DNA of 64,000 bases from Micromonospora_J zhanjiangensis. Lineage in GTDB: Bacteria; Actinomycetota; Actinomycetes; Mycobacteriales; Micromonosporaceae. The stretch lies in NCBI RefSeq assembly GCF_042650605.1, contig NZ_JBHSBN010000004.1, positions 62,001 through 126,000 on the forward strand. Direction: 5' to 3'. The notes beneath the pieces were generated by a model, which worked only from the letters and a program-made list of their open reading frames with translations, searched no databases and was not told where the DNA came from. The position numbers and the translations under genes were made by a program. Of the stretch, positions 26,219 through 34,728 are shown one piece after another (the stretch's first letter is position 1; each line of letters opens with the position of its first letter).

Positions 26219-26251
26219 CGGCCGGCGGTGGTAGTGCGGGGTCGGCTGGTG

Positions 26252-28123
26252 TCACACCGCCGCGTCGGTGGTGACATGGTGGTCGACGACCTGTGGCCGG
26301 CCGGTCCGCAGCGAGCTCCGCAGCGAGCGTAGCCACGAGTCGAGGCAGGCCACCGACCACGCCCTCGGCCAGGCGACCCCGCCGGTTCGCCATCCGTCCA
26401 GGACCGCCGCCACGTTCTCGGCGCGCAGGACTCCGGTCACCGGAGCGTCCGGTTGGCCGGCCCGGCGTACGACCGGAGCCAGCGGACCGTCGCGCATCCA
26501 TCGGTCCATCGGCAGGTTGAAGCCCCGCTTCCGGGTTTCGGCGATGCGTTTCAGGGTGGCGTCGCCGGTCGCGGCGGCGAAGCCCCGCTTGCCGATCCCC
26601 CGCCGGGGATCGGCACCGAGGGCGGCCCGGGCGAACGGCACGTCGACGAACGGCACGCGTATCTCCACCGAGCAACCCATCGAGTATGCGTCGCAGTCGG
26701 GCAGCAGCGTGCCGCCGAGGTATCCCTCGATCTCGTTGACGGACAGCGCGACGGCCGTCGACGGGCCGCTCGGACCCGGCGGACCGACCGTTTCCCGGCC
26801 CGCTGCCCGGCCTGTTTCCCGGCCCGGGTCGGGCAGGAGCGCGTCGATCTCGTCATCGAAGCGGACCCGGCGAACCACCTCGGCCAGGCCCGCCGCGTCC
26901 CATCCCGCGGTGCCGCGCAACAGGTGGCCGAGCTTCCTGCGCCGGTTGCTTCCCCCGCCGGCCACCAGCGCACCGGGTAACCGGGCCGCTCCGGCGATCC
27001 GGAGCAGGGGGAGGTACCGCAGCGCCCGGAAATGCGGGTAGCCGGCGAGCACCTCGTCACCGCCGACACCGGAGAGCGCGACCTTCATGCCGAGCCCGGC
27101 GATCGCCCTGCTCACGAGGAAGGTGTTCAGCCCGTCGATCGACGGGCGCTGCATCGAGGCGAAGAAGTGATCCGCCAGGTCGTCGTCGGGCAGGCCGGAG
27201 AGAATCTCGTGCCGATGGCCGAAGGAACGGGCGATCTCGCGGGCTCCGGCTCCCTCGCCCATCGTGCCGTCGATGTCCACGGTGACACAGGTGAGCCGGG
27301 CGCCCAGCGTCGAAGCCGCCCAGGCGATCGACGCGGAATCCAGACCGGACGACAACAGCAGCGCCACCGGTACGTCACTGAGCAGGTGTCCGGACACCGA
27401 TGTCAGGAACGCGTCCCGCAGCTCGGCCGGCGAGGTGCGCGGCAGGTCGTCGAAGAGGTCGTCCCGGACGGTGCCTCCGGTCCGCCGGGTGGCCCCGTCC
27501 CATCGAACCCACCCGTTCGCCGGCACGGAGTGGACGCCGGCGAACGGTGACTGGTCGCGGGACAACCCGCCGTACGCCAGATAGCGCCGCAACGCCGCCC
27601 GGTCCAGCTCGGGCGCGGCCAGCACGCCGACGAGCGGTCTCGGCTCGGAGGCGAACATCATCGTCCCGTCCGGCGTTCCGGTGTAGTACAACGGTTTGAT
27701 GCCGAAGGGATCCCGGGCCAACGTCACGCTGTCGACGGTGGTGTCCACGACGGCGATCGCGAACATCCCACGCAGCTCGGCGAACATCCCCGTCCCGAGT
27801 CGCTGCCAGAGCTCCGGCAGGATGGCACCGTCGCAGCGTCCCGCCACGGTCAGCCGGTGGCGGCGGCGCAGCTCCTCGTGGTTGTAGATCTCACCGTTGA
27901 ACACGACCACGACCGAACCGTCGGCGGACCGGAAGGGTTGGCGGCCGCTGTCGCTGAGGTCGACGATGGCCAACCGGCGGTGCCCCAGCGCGACCGGGCC
28001 GGCGGACCACCAACCCGCGTCGTCGGGCCCACGGTGGCACAGGCGGCGATCGACGACACCCAACGCCCGGAGGTGGCGGTCGGTGATCGGGTTCGGTCCG
28101 ACCAGGCCGCTGATCCCGCACAT
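26252..28123 (-). CDS. asparagine synthase (glutamine-hydrolysing)-like amidotransferase
   Basis: The 623-residue protein is AsnB-like. The N-terminal class II glutaminase domain has catalytic Cys2 (MCGISGLVG), the HRGPDDAG and RLAIVDLSDSG loops, VVVFNGEIYNH and ARDPFGIKPLYY. A C-terminal ATP-pyrophosphatase domain follows with LLSSGLDSASIAWAA (SGLDS PPi loop) and ALSGVGGDEVLAGYPHF. A Gly/Arg/Pro-rich insertion near residues 440-465 is unusual. Being the last gene of the minus arm of a polysaccharide cluster, it probably amidates a sugar acid or other component rather than making free asparagine, as proposed for AsnB homologues in O-antigen clusters (inference). The convergent pgm stop is 33 bases away. 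Confidence 0.88.
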   Translation of the reverse strand: MCGISGLVGPNPITDRHLRALGVVDRRLCHRGPDDAGWWSAGPVALGHRRLAIVDLSDSGRQPFRSADGSVVVVFNGEIYNHEELRRRHRLTVAGRCDGAILPELWQRLGTGMFAELRGMFAIAVVDTTVDSVTLARDPFGIKPLYYTGTPDGTMMFASEPRPLVGVLAAPELDRAALRRYLAYGGLSRDQSPFAGVHSVPANGWVRWDGATRRTGGTVRDDLFDDLPRTSPAELRDAFLTSVSGHLLSDVPVALLLSSGLDSASIAWAASTLGARLTCVTVDIDGTMGEGAGAREIARSFGHRHEILSGLPDDDLADHFFASMQRPSIDGLNTFLVSRAIAGLGMKVALSGVGGDEVLAGYPHFRALRYLPLLRIAGAARLPGALVAGGGSNRRRKLGHLLRGTAGWDAAGLAEVVRRVRFDDEIDALLPDPGRETGRAAGRETVGPPGPSGPSTAVALSVNEIEGYLGGTLLPDCDAYSMGCSVEIRVPFVDVPFARAALGADPRRGIGKRGFAAATGDATLKRIAETRKRGFNLPMDRWMRDGPLAPVVRRAGQPDAPVTGVLRAENVAAVLDGWRTGGVAWPRAWSVACLDSWLRSLRSSLRTGRPQVVDHHVTTDAAV

Positions 28124-28294
28124 CAGAACGCCGCCCGTTCGACGGTGGGGCGGGTGGGCGGGAAGCCGGCTCCGACCGTCACGCCGCCGGTCGGGACGGC
28201 GGCGAGTGGTCCGGCCTTCCGACCCGCGTCGGTGCTGCGAGGCATCCTGGTGCTCCTGGCCGGTCTCCGGGTCAACGCGCCGATCAGACGCGCG

Positions 28295-30205
28295 TCAGCG
28301 GTCGGCCGGGGTCCACCGCGCGTCGGGGGCCCGGTGGATGTCCGGGACGGTCGAGATCGGATCGGGTGGCTGCGGGGGTTGACCGCACAGCCACGCCATC
28401 CTGTCGAGCAACTTGTCGGGTGGGTCGAACGGGTCCAGCGTGCCCGCCTCGGCCGGGTCCAACTCGGGCACCGCCACGTGCGAGACGAGGGGGTGCAACG
28501 GCCGACGGTCGACCTCGCCGGCGCCGAAGAGGTCCTCGTGCAGCTTCTCGCCCGGCCGCAGTCCGGTGTAGACGATCTGGGTCCGGCCGGGAGCGCGGGC
28601 GGCGAGTTGGCGTGCCACGTCGTCGATCCGGACCGGCTCGCCCATGTCCAGCACGAGCGCCTCCCCGTCCCGGCCGATCGTCGTGGCCTGCAGCACGAGG
28701 TGCACCGCCTCCTGCACCGTCATCAGATAGCGGGTCACGTCCGGATGGGTGACGGTGATCGGCAGGCCGGCCGCGATCTGCGCCTGGAAGGCGGTGACCA
28801 CCGAGCCGCGGCTGCTGAGCACGTTGCCGAACCGTACGCTGAGGAAGGTGCCGGGGAGGGCGACCGCCGCGTGCGCGGTCAGCCGCTCCGTGATGCGCTT
28901 GGAGTAACCGAGCACGCTTGTCGGATTCGCCGCCTTGTCGGTCGAGACGTTCACGAACCGGGTCACGTCCCGACAGGCGTCGAGAACGGCCATGGTGCCC
29001 CGGATGTTGGTCTGCACCGCTTCACCGGGATGCCGCTGCAGCAGGGTCAGATGCTTGAGGGCGGCCGCGTGGAAGACGATCTCCGGCCGCCGTTCGGCGA
29101 AGATGCGGCTGATCCGCTCCGCGTCCCGGATGTCGGCGAGGATGAGTTCCGGGCTGTCCAGCATCGCCCGGCCGTAGAGTGACAACTGCAGGCTGTGCAG
29201 GGCGGATTCGTCCCGGTCCAGCATCATCAGCTCGCCCGGTTCGGCGCGCATGATCTGCCGACACAGCTCCGAGCCGATCGATCCGCCCGCGCCGGTGACC
29301 AGCACCCGGCGGCCGGCCAGGCCGCCGGAACCGGTGACCAGGTCCGCGACGACGTGCCGACGGCCGAGCAGGTCGGAGATCTCCGGGCTGCGTACGTCGG
29401 CGACGCTGATCCGATGGTCGACCAGTTCGTAGATCGACGGCAGCACCTTGAAGTCCGCGCCGGCGGCCAGCGAGCGGCTCCGGATCTCGCGGATCAACTC
29501 GGCGTCCGCGTTGGAGACGGAGAAGATCAGGCTCTGCGCGCCGGTCCGGCGTACCGCTGCGGCGATGTCCTCGCGGCCGCCGAGCACGCGGACGTCGTCG
29601 ATGCGCAGGTGACGCTTCGCCGGATCGTCGTCGAGCAGCCCGACGGGCAGGTACCGGCCGTTCGGGTCGGTGAGCAGGGCGCGCAGCAGCCCCTGGCCGG
29701 CCGATCCCACCCCGAACAGCAGCACCGGCGTGCTGGACCCGGTGGTCGGCCGCAGGGAGCGGTCCCGCCGGTACCGGTAGCTCCAGCGCGCGGCGAACAT
29801 GAGCAGCACGGTGCCCGACAGCGCCACCACGGGCGTGCTGACCGGGACCGGCCGCTCCGCGGTCGTCAGCAGGTAGAGAAAGACGGTCGTCCCGGTCGCC
29901 ACCACCGTGCGCGCGACCGAGCGGGCCTCCTGCAGGCTGCCGACCGGGTACCAGCCGAGGTACCGGTTCCGGCCCAGGGTGACGACGAGGTAGATGCCGG
30001 CCGCCGTCGCGCCGATCGCCAGCGTGTGGGCCGTCTGGGCGGCGCTCGGGCGGAACTCGTAACGGGTCCAGATCGCCAGGAGGAAACCCACGATCCAGGC
30101 GACCACGTCAACGACCAGCAGATAGGCCCGGCGGAGCCTGGTCCGCGGCTGGTCGGCGGCGGCTCGGACGTCGGCGGTGCTCGGCATACGTGTGCTCCCT
30201 GGCAT
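28295..30205 (-). CDS. membrane-bound nucleotide-sugar 4,6-dehydratase (PglF/WbpM/CapD type)
   Basis: The 636-residue protein is expected to convert UDP-GlcNAc to the 4-keto-6-deoxy sugar. Four N-terminal membrane helices (about residues 25-130) are followed by a CoA-binding-like Rossmann domain with VLLFGVGSAGQGLLRALL. The SDR catalytic domain then has GRRVLVTGAGGSIGSELCRQI, VFHAAALKHLTLLQRHP, and VNVSTDKAANPTSVLGYSKRITE with the S-T-D-K active site of this subgroup in place of YxxxK. RPGEKLHEDLF near the C-terminus is also diagnostic. A DegT-type aminotransferase gene lies directly upstream in the same direction, suggesting the pair makes a UDP-4-amino-4,6-dideoxy sugar. The 171-base gap downstream to the AsnB-like gene holds nothing obvious. 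Confidence 0.92.
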   Translation of the reverse strand: MPGSTRMPSTADVRAAADQPRTRLRRAYLLVVDVVAWIVGFLLAIWTRYEFRPSAAQTAHTLAIGATAAGIYLVVTLGRNRYLGWYPVGSLQEARSVARTVVATGTTVFLYLLTTAERPVPVSTPVVALSGTVLLMFAARWSYRYRRDRSLRPTTGSSTPVLLFGVGSAGQGLLRALLTDPNGRYLPVGLLDDDPAKRHLRIDDVRVLGGREDIAAAVRRTGAQSLIFSVSNADAELIREIRSRSLAAGADFKVLPSIYELVDHRISVADVRSPEISDLLGRRHVVADLVTGSGGLAGRRVLVTGAGGSIGSELCRQIMRAEPGELMMLDRDESALHSLQLSLYGRAMLDSPELILADIRDAERISRIFAERRPEIVFHAAALKHLTLLQRHPGEAVQTNIRGTMAVLDACRDVTRFVNVSTDKAANPTSVLGYSKRITERLTAHAAVALPGTFLSVRFGNVLSSRGSVVTAFQAQIAAGLPITVTHPDVTRYLMTVQEAVHLVLQATTIGRDGEALVLDMGEPVRIDDVARQLAARAPGRTQIVYTGLRPGEKLHEDLFGAGEVDRRPLHPLVSHVAVPELDPAEAGTLDPFDPPDKLLDRMAWLCGQPPQPPDPISTVPDIHRAPDARWTPADR

Positions 30206-30341
30206 CAGCCTCGTGGCTGGTGGAGGCCGCGCTCTCCCCAGGGGTAATAACGTGCAAGCCGCGCCGTCGGCACCGTGGCATTCCCGGAAAAAATGCTCAT
30301 GTCGGCATCGCCGTCGGCGCCCGCCGGCCGATGGTCCGTGA

Positions 30342-31472
30342 TCAGCGGCCGGCCAGGAACTCCGCTACGGCCAGGTGGACCCGCGAGATCCGTGTCTCGT
30401 CCATGTTCGACCCGCTGGGCAGCGCCAGGCCGGTGCGGTAGAGATGCTCGGCGGTGCCGGTCACCAGGCCGCGAGCCCGGGCGAAGACGGGTTGCAGATG
30501 CATCGGCTTCCACAACGGTCGCGTCTCGATGTCGCGCTCGGCGAGGTGCGCGGCGAGTTCACCGGCGTGCCAGCCGGCCCGCGCCGGGTCGACGACCAGA
30601 CAGGTGAGCCAGCAGTTCGCCCCGGCGTCACCCTCGCCGAGCAGCCGCACCCCCGGCGTGGTGGCGAACAGCTTGGCGTAGCGTTCGCGCAGCTGGCGGC
30701 GCCGGCCCAGCAGTTCGTCGAGCCGGTGCAGCTGGGCCCGGCCGAGCGCGGCGAGCAGGTTGCTCAGCCGGTAGTTGTAGCCGACCTCGGTGTGCTCGTA
30801 GTGCGCGACCGGCTGCCGTGCCTGGGCCGCGAGATGGCGGCAACGGGCGACCAGCGCCTCGTCGTCGGAGACGATCATCCCACCGCCGGAGGTGGTTATG
30901 ATCTTGTTGCCGTTGAACGAGAAGACGCCGGCCCGGCCGAACGACCCGGCCGGCCGGCCGTGCCGGGCGGCACCGAGCGCCTCCGCCGCGTCCTCCACGA
31001 CCGGTACGCCGACCGCGGCGCAGAGCGGGAGCAGGGCGTCGTAGTTGGCGCAGACGCCGAACATGTCCACCGGCAGCACGGCGGCGACCTGCTCGCCGTC
31101 GGCACGCAGCCGACGCAGCAGCTCGGCCAGCAATTCCGGGTCCAGGTTGCCGGTTTCCGGCTCGCAGTCCACGAAGATCGGTTCGGCGCCCGTGTACACC
31201 ACGGCGTTCGCCGTCGCGACGAACGTCAACGTCGGCACGACGACCCGGGTTCCCGGTCCGGCGCCCACGGCCAGCAGGGCCAGGTGCAGCGCGGCCGTAC
31301 CCGAGCTGACCGCCACCGCGTGGCGGGTGCCGACCCGGTCGGCGAGCTCGCGCTCGAACGCGTCGAGGTCCGGGCCGGCCGGTGCCGCCCAACCGGAGCG
31401 GAGCGCTCGGATCAGGTAGGACTCCTCCAGCTCGCCGACATCCGGGGACGACAGGTGGATCCTGACTGGCAT
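30342..31472 (-). CDS. DegT/DnrJ/EryC1/StrS-family sugar aminotransferase
   Basis: The 376-residue PLP enzyme is a nucleotide-sugar aminotransferase. SSGTAALHLALLAVG opens the PLP site, VVEDAAEALGA holds the pyridine-binding aspartate, and GVFSFNGNKIITTSGGGMIV holds the Schiff-base lysine. NYRLSNLLAALGRAQLHRL and the late ETRPLWKPMH arginine motif follow. This set matches PglE/LegC/WecE-type enzymes that aminate a 4-keto-6-deoxy sugar. The ATG at 31472 has a GGGAG ribosome site and begins the conserved MPVRIHLSSPDVGELE; the open frame upstream to 31829 lies antisense to the next gene. It is the first gene of the minus arm, and its product sugar probably comes from the membrane dehydratase immediately downstream. 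Confidence 0.93.
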   Translation of the reverse strand: MPVRIHLSSPDVGELEESYLIRALRSGWAAPAGPDLDAFERELADRVGTRHAVAVSSGTAALHLALLAVGAGPGTRVVVPTLTFVATANAVVYTGAEPIFVDCEPETGNLDPELLAELLRRLRADGEQVAAVLPVDMFGVCANYDALLPLCAAVGVPVVEDAAEALGAARHGRPAGSFGRAGVFSFNGNKIITTSGGGMIVSDDEALVARCRHLAAQARQPVAHYEHTEVGYNYRLSNLLAALGRAQLHRLDELLGRRRQLRERYAKLFATTPGVRLLGEGDAGANCWLTCLVVDPARAGWHAGELAAHLAERDIETRPLWKPMHLQPVFARARGLVTGTAEHLYRTGLALPSGSNMDETRISRVHLAVAEFLAGR

Positions 31473-31514
31473 GGGGACTCCCGGGGTCGGACGTGCGCCG
31501 CACTGGTCTGATCG

Positions 31515-31554
31515 GCTGACAGCTACAACGATGGTCAGCTGACAGCTATAACGA
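31515..31554. repeat. 17-bp direct repeat pair in the divergent EPS promoter
   Basis: GCTGACAGCTACAACGA (31515-31531) and GCTGACAGCTATAACGA (31538-31554) differ at one base and repeat with a 23-base period, about two helical turns. Each contains an inner AGCT...AGCT symmetry. They lie in the 100-base gap between the two divergent arms of the polysaccharide cluster, and the second copy includes a -10-like TATAAC (31547-31552) facing the plus arm. This is a good candidate binding site for a regulator of the whole cluster; no regulator gene is adjacent. Confidence 0.55.
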
Positions 31555-31572
31555 CGGAAAAAAGCGGCAGGC

Positions 31573-32958
31573 GTGGCGTCGAGCAGCCGGGCGATACGCC
31601 GCGTAACGCCCGATCCGTCGATTCGTTGGCTGGATGTGACGGCTGACCCGACCTCCACGACGACCATCGGCATCGAGCAGCCGGGCCCCGAAGGGCGCCC
31701 GACCGGTGCGCCGCTCGGGCGGACGACCGCACCGCCGCTACGCCGTGTCGCGCTCGTGACGTACGGCTTCGAGTACGGGGGCGGAGTGCGCACCGTGGCG
31801 CAGTGGTTGTGGGACGGGTTGCTGGCCACGGGCCGCTACTCGGTGGCGATGCACGATCTCGCGACGTTCAGCCGGGACACGTCGAGTCGGCGGCTGATGG
31901 TGCCCACCAGTTGGCTGCGGCGTGACCTCCGGACGGTCGGACCGGGTGGGTGGTACACGCACTGGGGTGCGAACGCGGTGGAGTTGGAGATCATGCGGTA
32001 CCGGCCGCGCCGACAACTGACCGCCGCCCTGCGGGACGCCGACATCGTGCAGGTGGTGTCGGGCGCACCGGCCTGTGCGGCGCCCGTCGTGAGGGCCGGT
32101 GTCCCGGTGGTGCTCCAGGTCGCCTCGCTGGTCGGGTGGGAGCGTCCGGCACTGCTGGCCTCCCTCCCACCGGCCCGACGGGCCTGGTGCCGGTGGATGA
32201 CGAGGCTGGTGTCGCGGGTCGAGCGCGACGTGCTGTCCCGGGTCGACGCCGTCCTGGTGGAGAACGCCGCGCTGGCCGAGCATGTGCGTTCGGTGAGCCG
32301 GACGCGGCTGCTGGTGGCTCCACCGGGAGTGGACACCGACCGGTTCGTACCCGCTCCGGACGGCTGGCGGCGGGACGGCTACCTGTTGTCGGTCTGCCGG
32401 ATGAGCGACCCGCGCAAGGGACTCGACCGGCTCATCCTCGCGTACGCCGAGATGCGGCGCTTGCAGCCGTCGATCGGGCCGCTGGTGCTCGCCGGCCGGC
32501 ACCGGCCCGAGCCGTCGCTGCTGCGGACCATCGACAGGCTGGGACTGCGGGACCGGGTGCTGATCCGGTCGGAGGTCCCGGCCGCCGAACTGGTCGCGGT
32601 GTACCAGGGTGCCGCCGCCTTCCTGCAGACCTCGCACGAGGAAGGGCTGGGCATCTCGGTGCTGGAGGCGATGGCCTGCGGGTTGCCGGTGGTGGCGACC
32701 GAGACGAACGGGACTGTCGAGACGGTCCGGCACGGCGAAACCGGCTGGTTGGTGCCGCAGGGGCCCGCGCCGCGGGTGGCGATCGAGGTGGCTGAGCGGA
32801 CGCTCGACCTCCTCACCGGCCGGGGTGCCGATTTCGGCAGCCGGGGACGGGTCCGGTGTCTGCGGAAATTCTCCAGCGCGGTCGCCCTGAAACGGTTCAC
32901 GGACGTGTACGACCGGCTGGCGCCGGTCCGGCGGGCGGGCGGACCGGATGCCGGGTGA
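31573..32958 (+). CDS. GT4-type glycosyltransferase
   Basis: The 461-residue protein has a disordered ~55-residue N-terminus and then a GT-B fold. RRVALVTYGFEYGGGVRTVAQWL starts the acceptor domain. Later come VLVENAALAEHV, RLLVAPPGVDTDRF, LLSVCRMSDPRKGLDRLILAYAEM and FLQTSHEEGLGISVLEAMACGLPVVAT with the E-x7-E donor motif. It opens the plus arm of the polysaccharide operon and should add one sugar to a lipid-linked intermediate at the cytoplasmic face. The GTG at 31573 is tentative: an in-frame GTG at 31636 would shorten the disordered tail. The stop overlaps the next start by 11 bases. Confidence 0.85.
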   Translation: MASSSRAIRRVTPDPSIRWLDVTADPTSTTTIGIEQPGPEGRPTGAPLGRTTAPPLRRVALVTYGFEYGGGVRTVAQWLWDGLLATGRYSVAMHDLATFSRDTSSRRLMVPTSWLRRDLRTVGPGGWYTHWGANAVELEIMRYRPRRQLTAALRDADIVQVVSGAPACAAPVVRAGVPVVLQVASLVGWERPALLASLPPARRAWCRWMTRLVSRVERDVLSRVDAVLVENAALAEHVRSVSRTRLLVAPPGVDTDRFVPAPDGWRRDGYLLSVCRMSDPRKGLDRLILAYAEMRRLQPSIGPLVLAGRHRPEPSLLRTIDRLGLRDRVLIRSEVPAAELVAVYQGAAAFLQTSHEEGLGISVLEAMACGLPVVATETNGTVETVRHGETGWLVPQGPAPRVAIEVAERTLDLLTGRGADFGSRGRVRCLRKFSSAVALKRFTDVYDRLAPVRRAGGPDAG

Positions 32959-33703
32959 GGCGTGGCGACCGCGGCTGGCCGGCGTCACTCCGCGGGTGCT
33001 CAAGGACTGGCGCCGAGCCGTGGTCATGGCGGCGATCCGCCGGCGCAACGCCGGCCGGTCGGCCGAGCGGGTGTTCGCGGACATCTACGCCGAGGGTCGT
33101 TGGGGTGCCGGGGAGACCTTCGACTCCGGCACCGGCTCCCGGGGCGAACTCGCGATCCGGTACGCCGAGTACGTCCGCTCGTTGGTCCAGCGGCTCGGCG
33201 TGCGCTCGGTGGTGGATGTGGGCTGCGGCGACTTCCGGGTGGCCGGGCTCTTCGCCGATCACGTCGAGTCCTACCACGGGGTGGACGTGGTGCCCGCCGT
33301 GATTGCCCGCAACAACGAGCTCCATGGTGCGCCGGGCGTGCGGTTCTCCGTCCTGGACGCCACCGTCCGGCCGTTGCCGGAGGGTGACCTCTGCCTGGTC
33401 CGGCAGGTCCTGCAGCACCTGTCCAACCGCCAGATCGCCGGCATCCTGGCGCACTGCAGGCAGTTCCCGACGGTACTGGTGACCGAGCACTGGCCGGCAC
33501 CGGACCGGATGCGCCGACCCAATATCGACAAGCCGCACGGGCCGGACATCCGCCTCGACCGCGGTTCCTGGGTGGACATCACCCGCCCACCGTTCGACTG
33601 CCGGCCGGTGCGCGAGGTGCTCCGGCTGTCGTTGGGTCTGCCGCTGTTCCGGTCGGGGGAGACGGTCCGGACATTCCTGTGGCAGCCGTCCGCCGGTGCG
33701 TGA
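32948..33703 (+). CDS. class I SAM-dependent methyltransferase
   Basis: The 251-residue protein has the methyltransferase motif I as SVVDVGCGDFRVAGLFA, motif II near YHGVDVVPAVIARNN, and post-I/motif IV as GDLCLVRQVLQHLSNRQIAGIL. The N-terminal ~60 residues (VFADIYAEGRWGAGETFDSGTGS) match a subgroup found in glycan and secondary-metabolite clusters. It overlaps the preceding glycosyltransferase and is followed by a second methyltransferase. A role in O-methylating a sugar of the polysaccharide is likely by context, but acceptor and position are unknown. Confidence 0.85.
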   Translation: MPGEAWRPRLAGVTPRVLKDWRRAVVMAAIRRRNAGRSAERVFADIYAEGRWGAGETFDSGTGSRGELAIRYAEYVRSLVQRLGVRSVVDVGCGDFRVAGLFADHVESYHGVDVVPAVIARNNELHGAPGVRFSVLDATVRPLPEGDLCLVRQVLQHLSNRQIAGILAHCRQFPTVLVTEHWPAPDRMRRPNIDKPHGPDIRLDRGSWVDITRPPFDCRPVREVLRLSLGLPLFRSGETVRTFLWQPSAGA

Positions 33704-33827
33704 CCTGGCCGAGTGGCCGTCGTTGGTCCAGGTGCCGCTACCATCGGGAGGTCGGAATGCCGTTGTCCTGCGACGTCGTGCGGGCACGCCGACGACGTCC
33801 GGCCGCCGTCCCCGTTCGGAGCGGCGG

Positions 33828-34616
33828 ATGAGCGCCGGGGCGGACGCCGGTGACGACCGCTTCTACGACTCCTACGTGTCCACCCATGCCGGCACCGGCG
33901 GGGCGGCGGCTGCCGCGTTGGTCTATCGCCGTGACATCCGGCCATATCTGCCCCGCCGCTCCGCCTCCTGCCGGGTCCTGGACATCGGTTGCGGTCAGGG
34001 GAAGCTGGTGGCCCTGATGCTGGCCGACGGGCTCGACGCCCACGGTGTCGACATCAGTCCGGAACAGGTCGCCGTGGCGCACGCCCGTGGGCTGGACCGC
34101 GTCCAACTGGGTGACCTGCACCGCTACCTGCACGAGACGGCCGGCACCTGGGACGCCATCGTCGCCACCGACGTACTGGAGCACCTGACCAGGCGGGAAC
34201 TGATCCGCACCTTCGACGACGTGCGTGCGGCGCTGCGCCGGGGTGGCCGATTCATCGCCCGGGTGCCCAACGCGGTCAGTCCGACCGGCGGTCACACCAT
34301 GTACGGCGACTTCACCCACCAGACCTGGTTCACCCACCGCAGGGTGGCCCAACTCGCCGCGGTCACCGGGTTCGACTCGGTGCGCAGCCGCGCGTGTCCG
34401 CCTCCGGTGCACGGACTGACGAGCTTGGTCAGGTCCGTCGTCTGGGGCCTGATCGGCGGCGCGTGGAAGCTGGCGCTGATGGCCGAGACCGGGCAACTGC
34501 GCGGGCACATCGTGACGCAGAACCTGACATTCGTGGCTGCCTCGGGCGAGTTGGCGGTGTCCCGTCCGGTGACCCGGGCGGCGGTGTCCGTCGACTCCGA
34601 ACGTCAGCCCGCCTGA
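33828..34616 (+). CDS. class I SAM-dependent methyltransferase
   Basis: The 262-residue protein carries RVLDIGCGQGKLVALMLADG (motif I), AHGVDISPEQVAVAHARG (motif II), AIVATDVLEHLTRRELIRTF and GGRFIARVPNAVSP. The last, with GHTMYGDFTHQTWFTHRRVAQL, is typical of the Methyltransf_23-type enzymes found in LPS and capsule clusters. The ATG at 33828 is preceded by GGAG. The frame is open back to a GTG at 33696 that overlaps the previous gene, but those 44 extra residues are Arg-rich and lack conservation features. It probably modifies the same polysaccharide as the preceding gene; being distinct in sequence, it should act on another hydroxyl or sugar. Confidence 0.83.
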   Translation: MSAGADAGDDRFYDSYVSTHAGTGGAAAAALVYRRDIRPYLPRRSASCRVLDIGCGQGKLVALMLADGLDAHGVDISPEQVAVAHARGLDRVQLGDLHRYLHETAGTWDAIVATDVLEHLTRRELIRTFDDVRAALRRGGRFIARVPNAVSPTGGHTMYGDFTHQTWFTHRRVAQLAAVTGFDSVRSRACPPPVHGLTSLVRSVVWGLIGGAWKLALMAETGQLRGHIVTQNLTFVAASGELAVSRPVTRAAVSVDSERQPA

Positions 34617-34728
34617 ATACCGTCGTTCGGCCCGGGACCGGGTCGGCACCGCGCCGCGGCGGATCGGCGGATGCGGCCGGACGGCGCCGCTGCCCACGGT
34701 GAACAGCCGAAGGTGAGGAGGACCTGCG

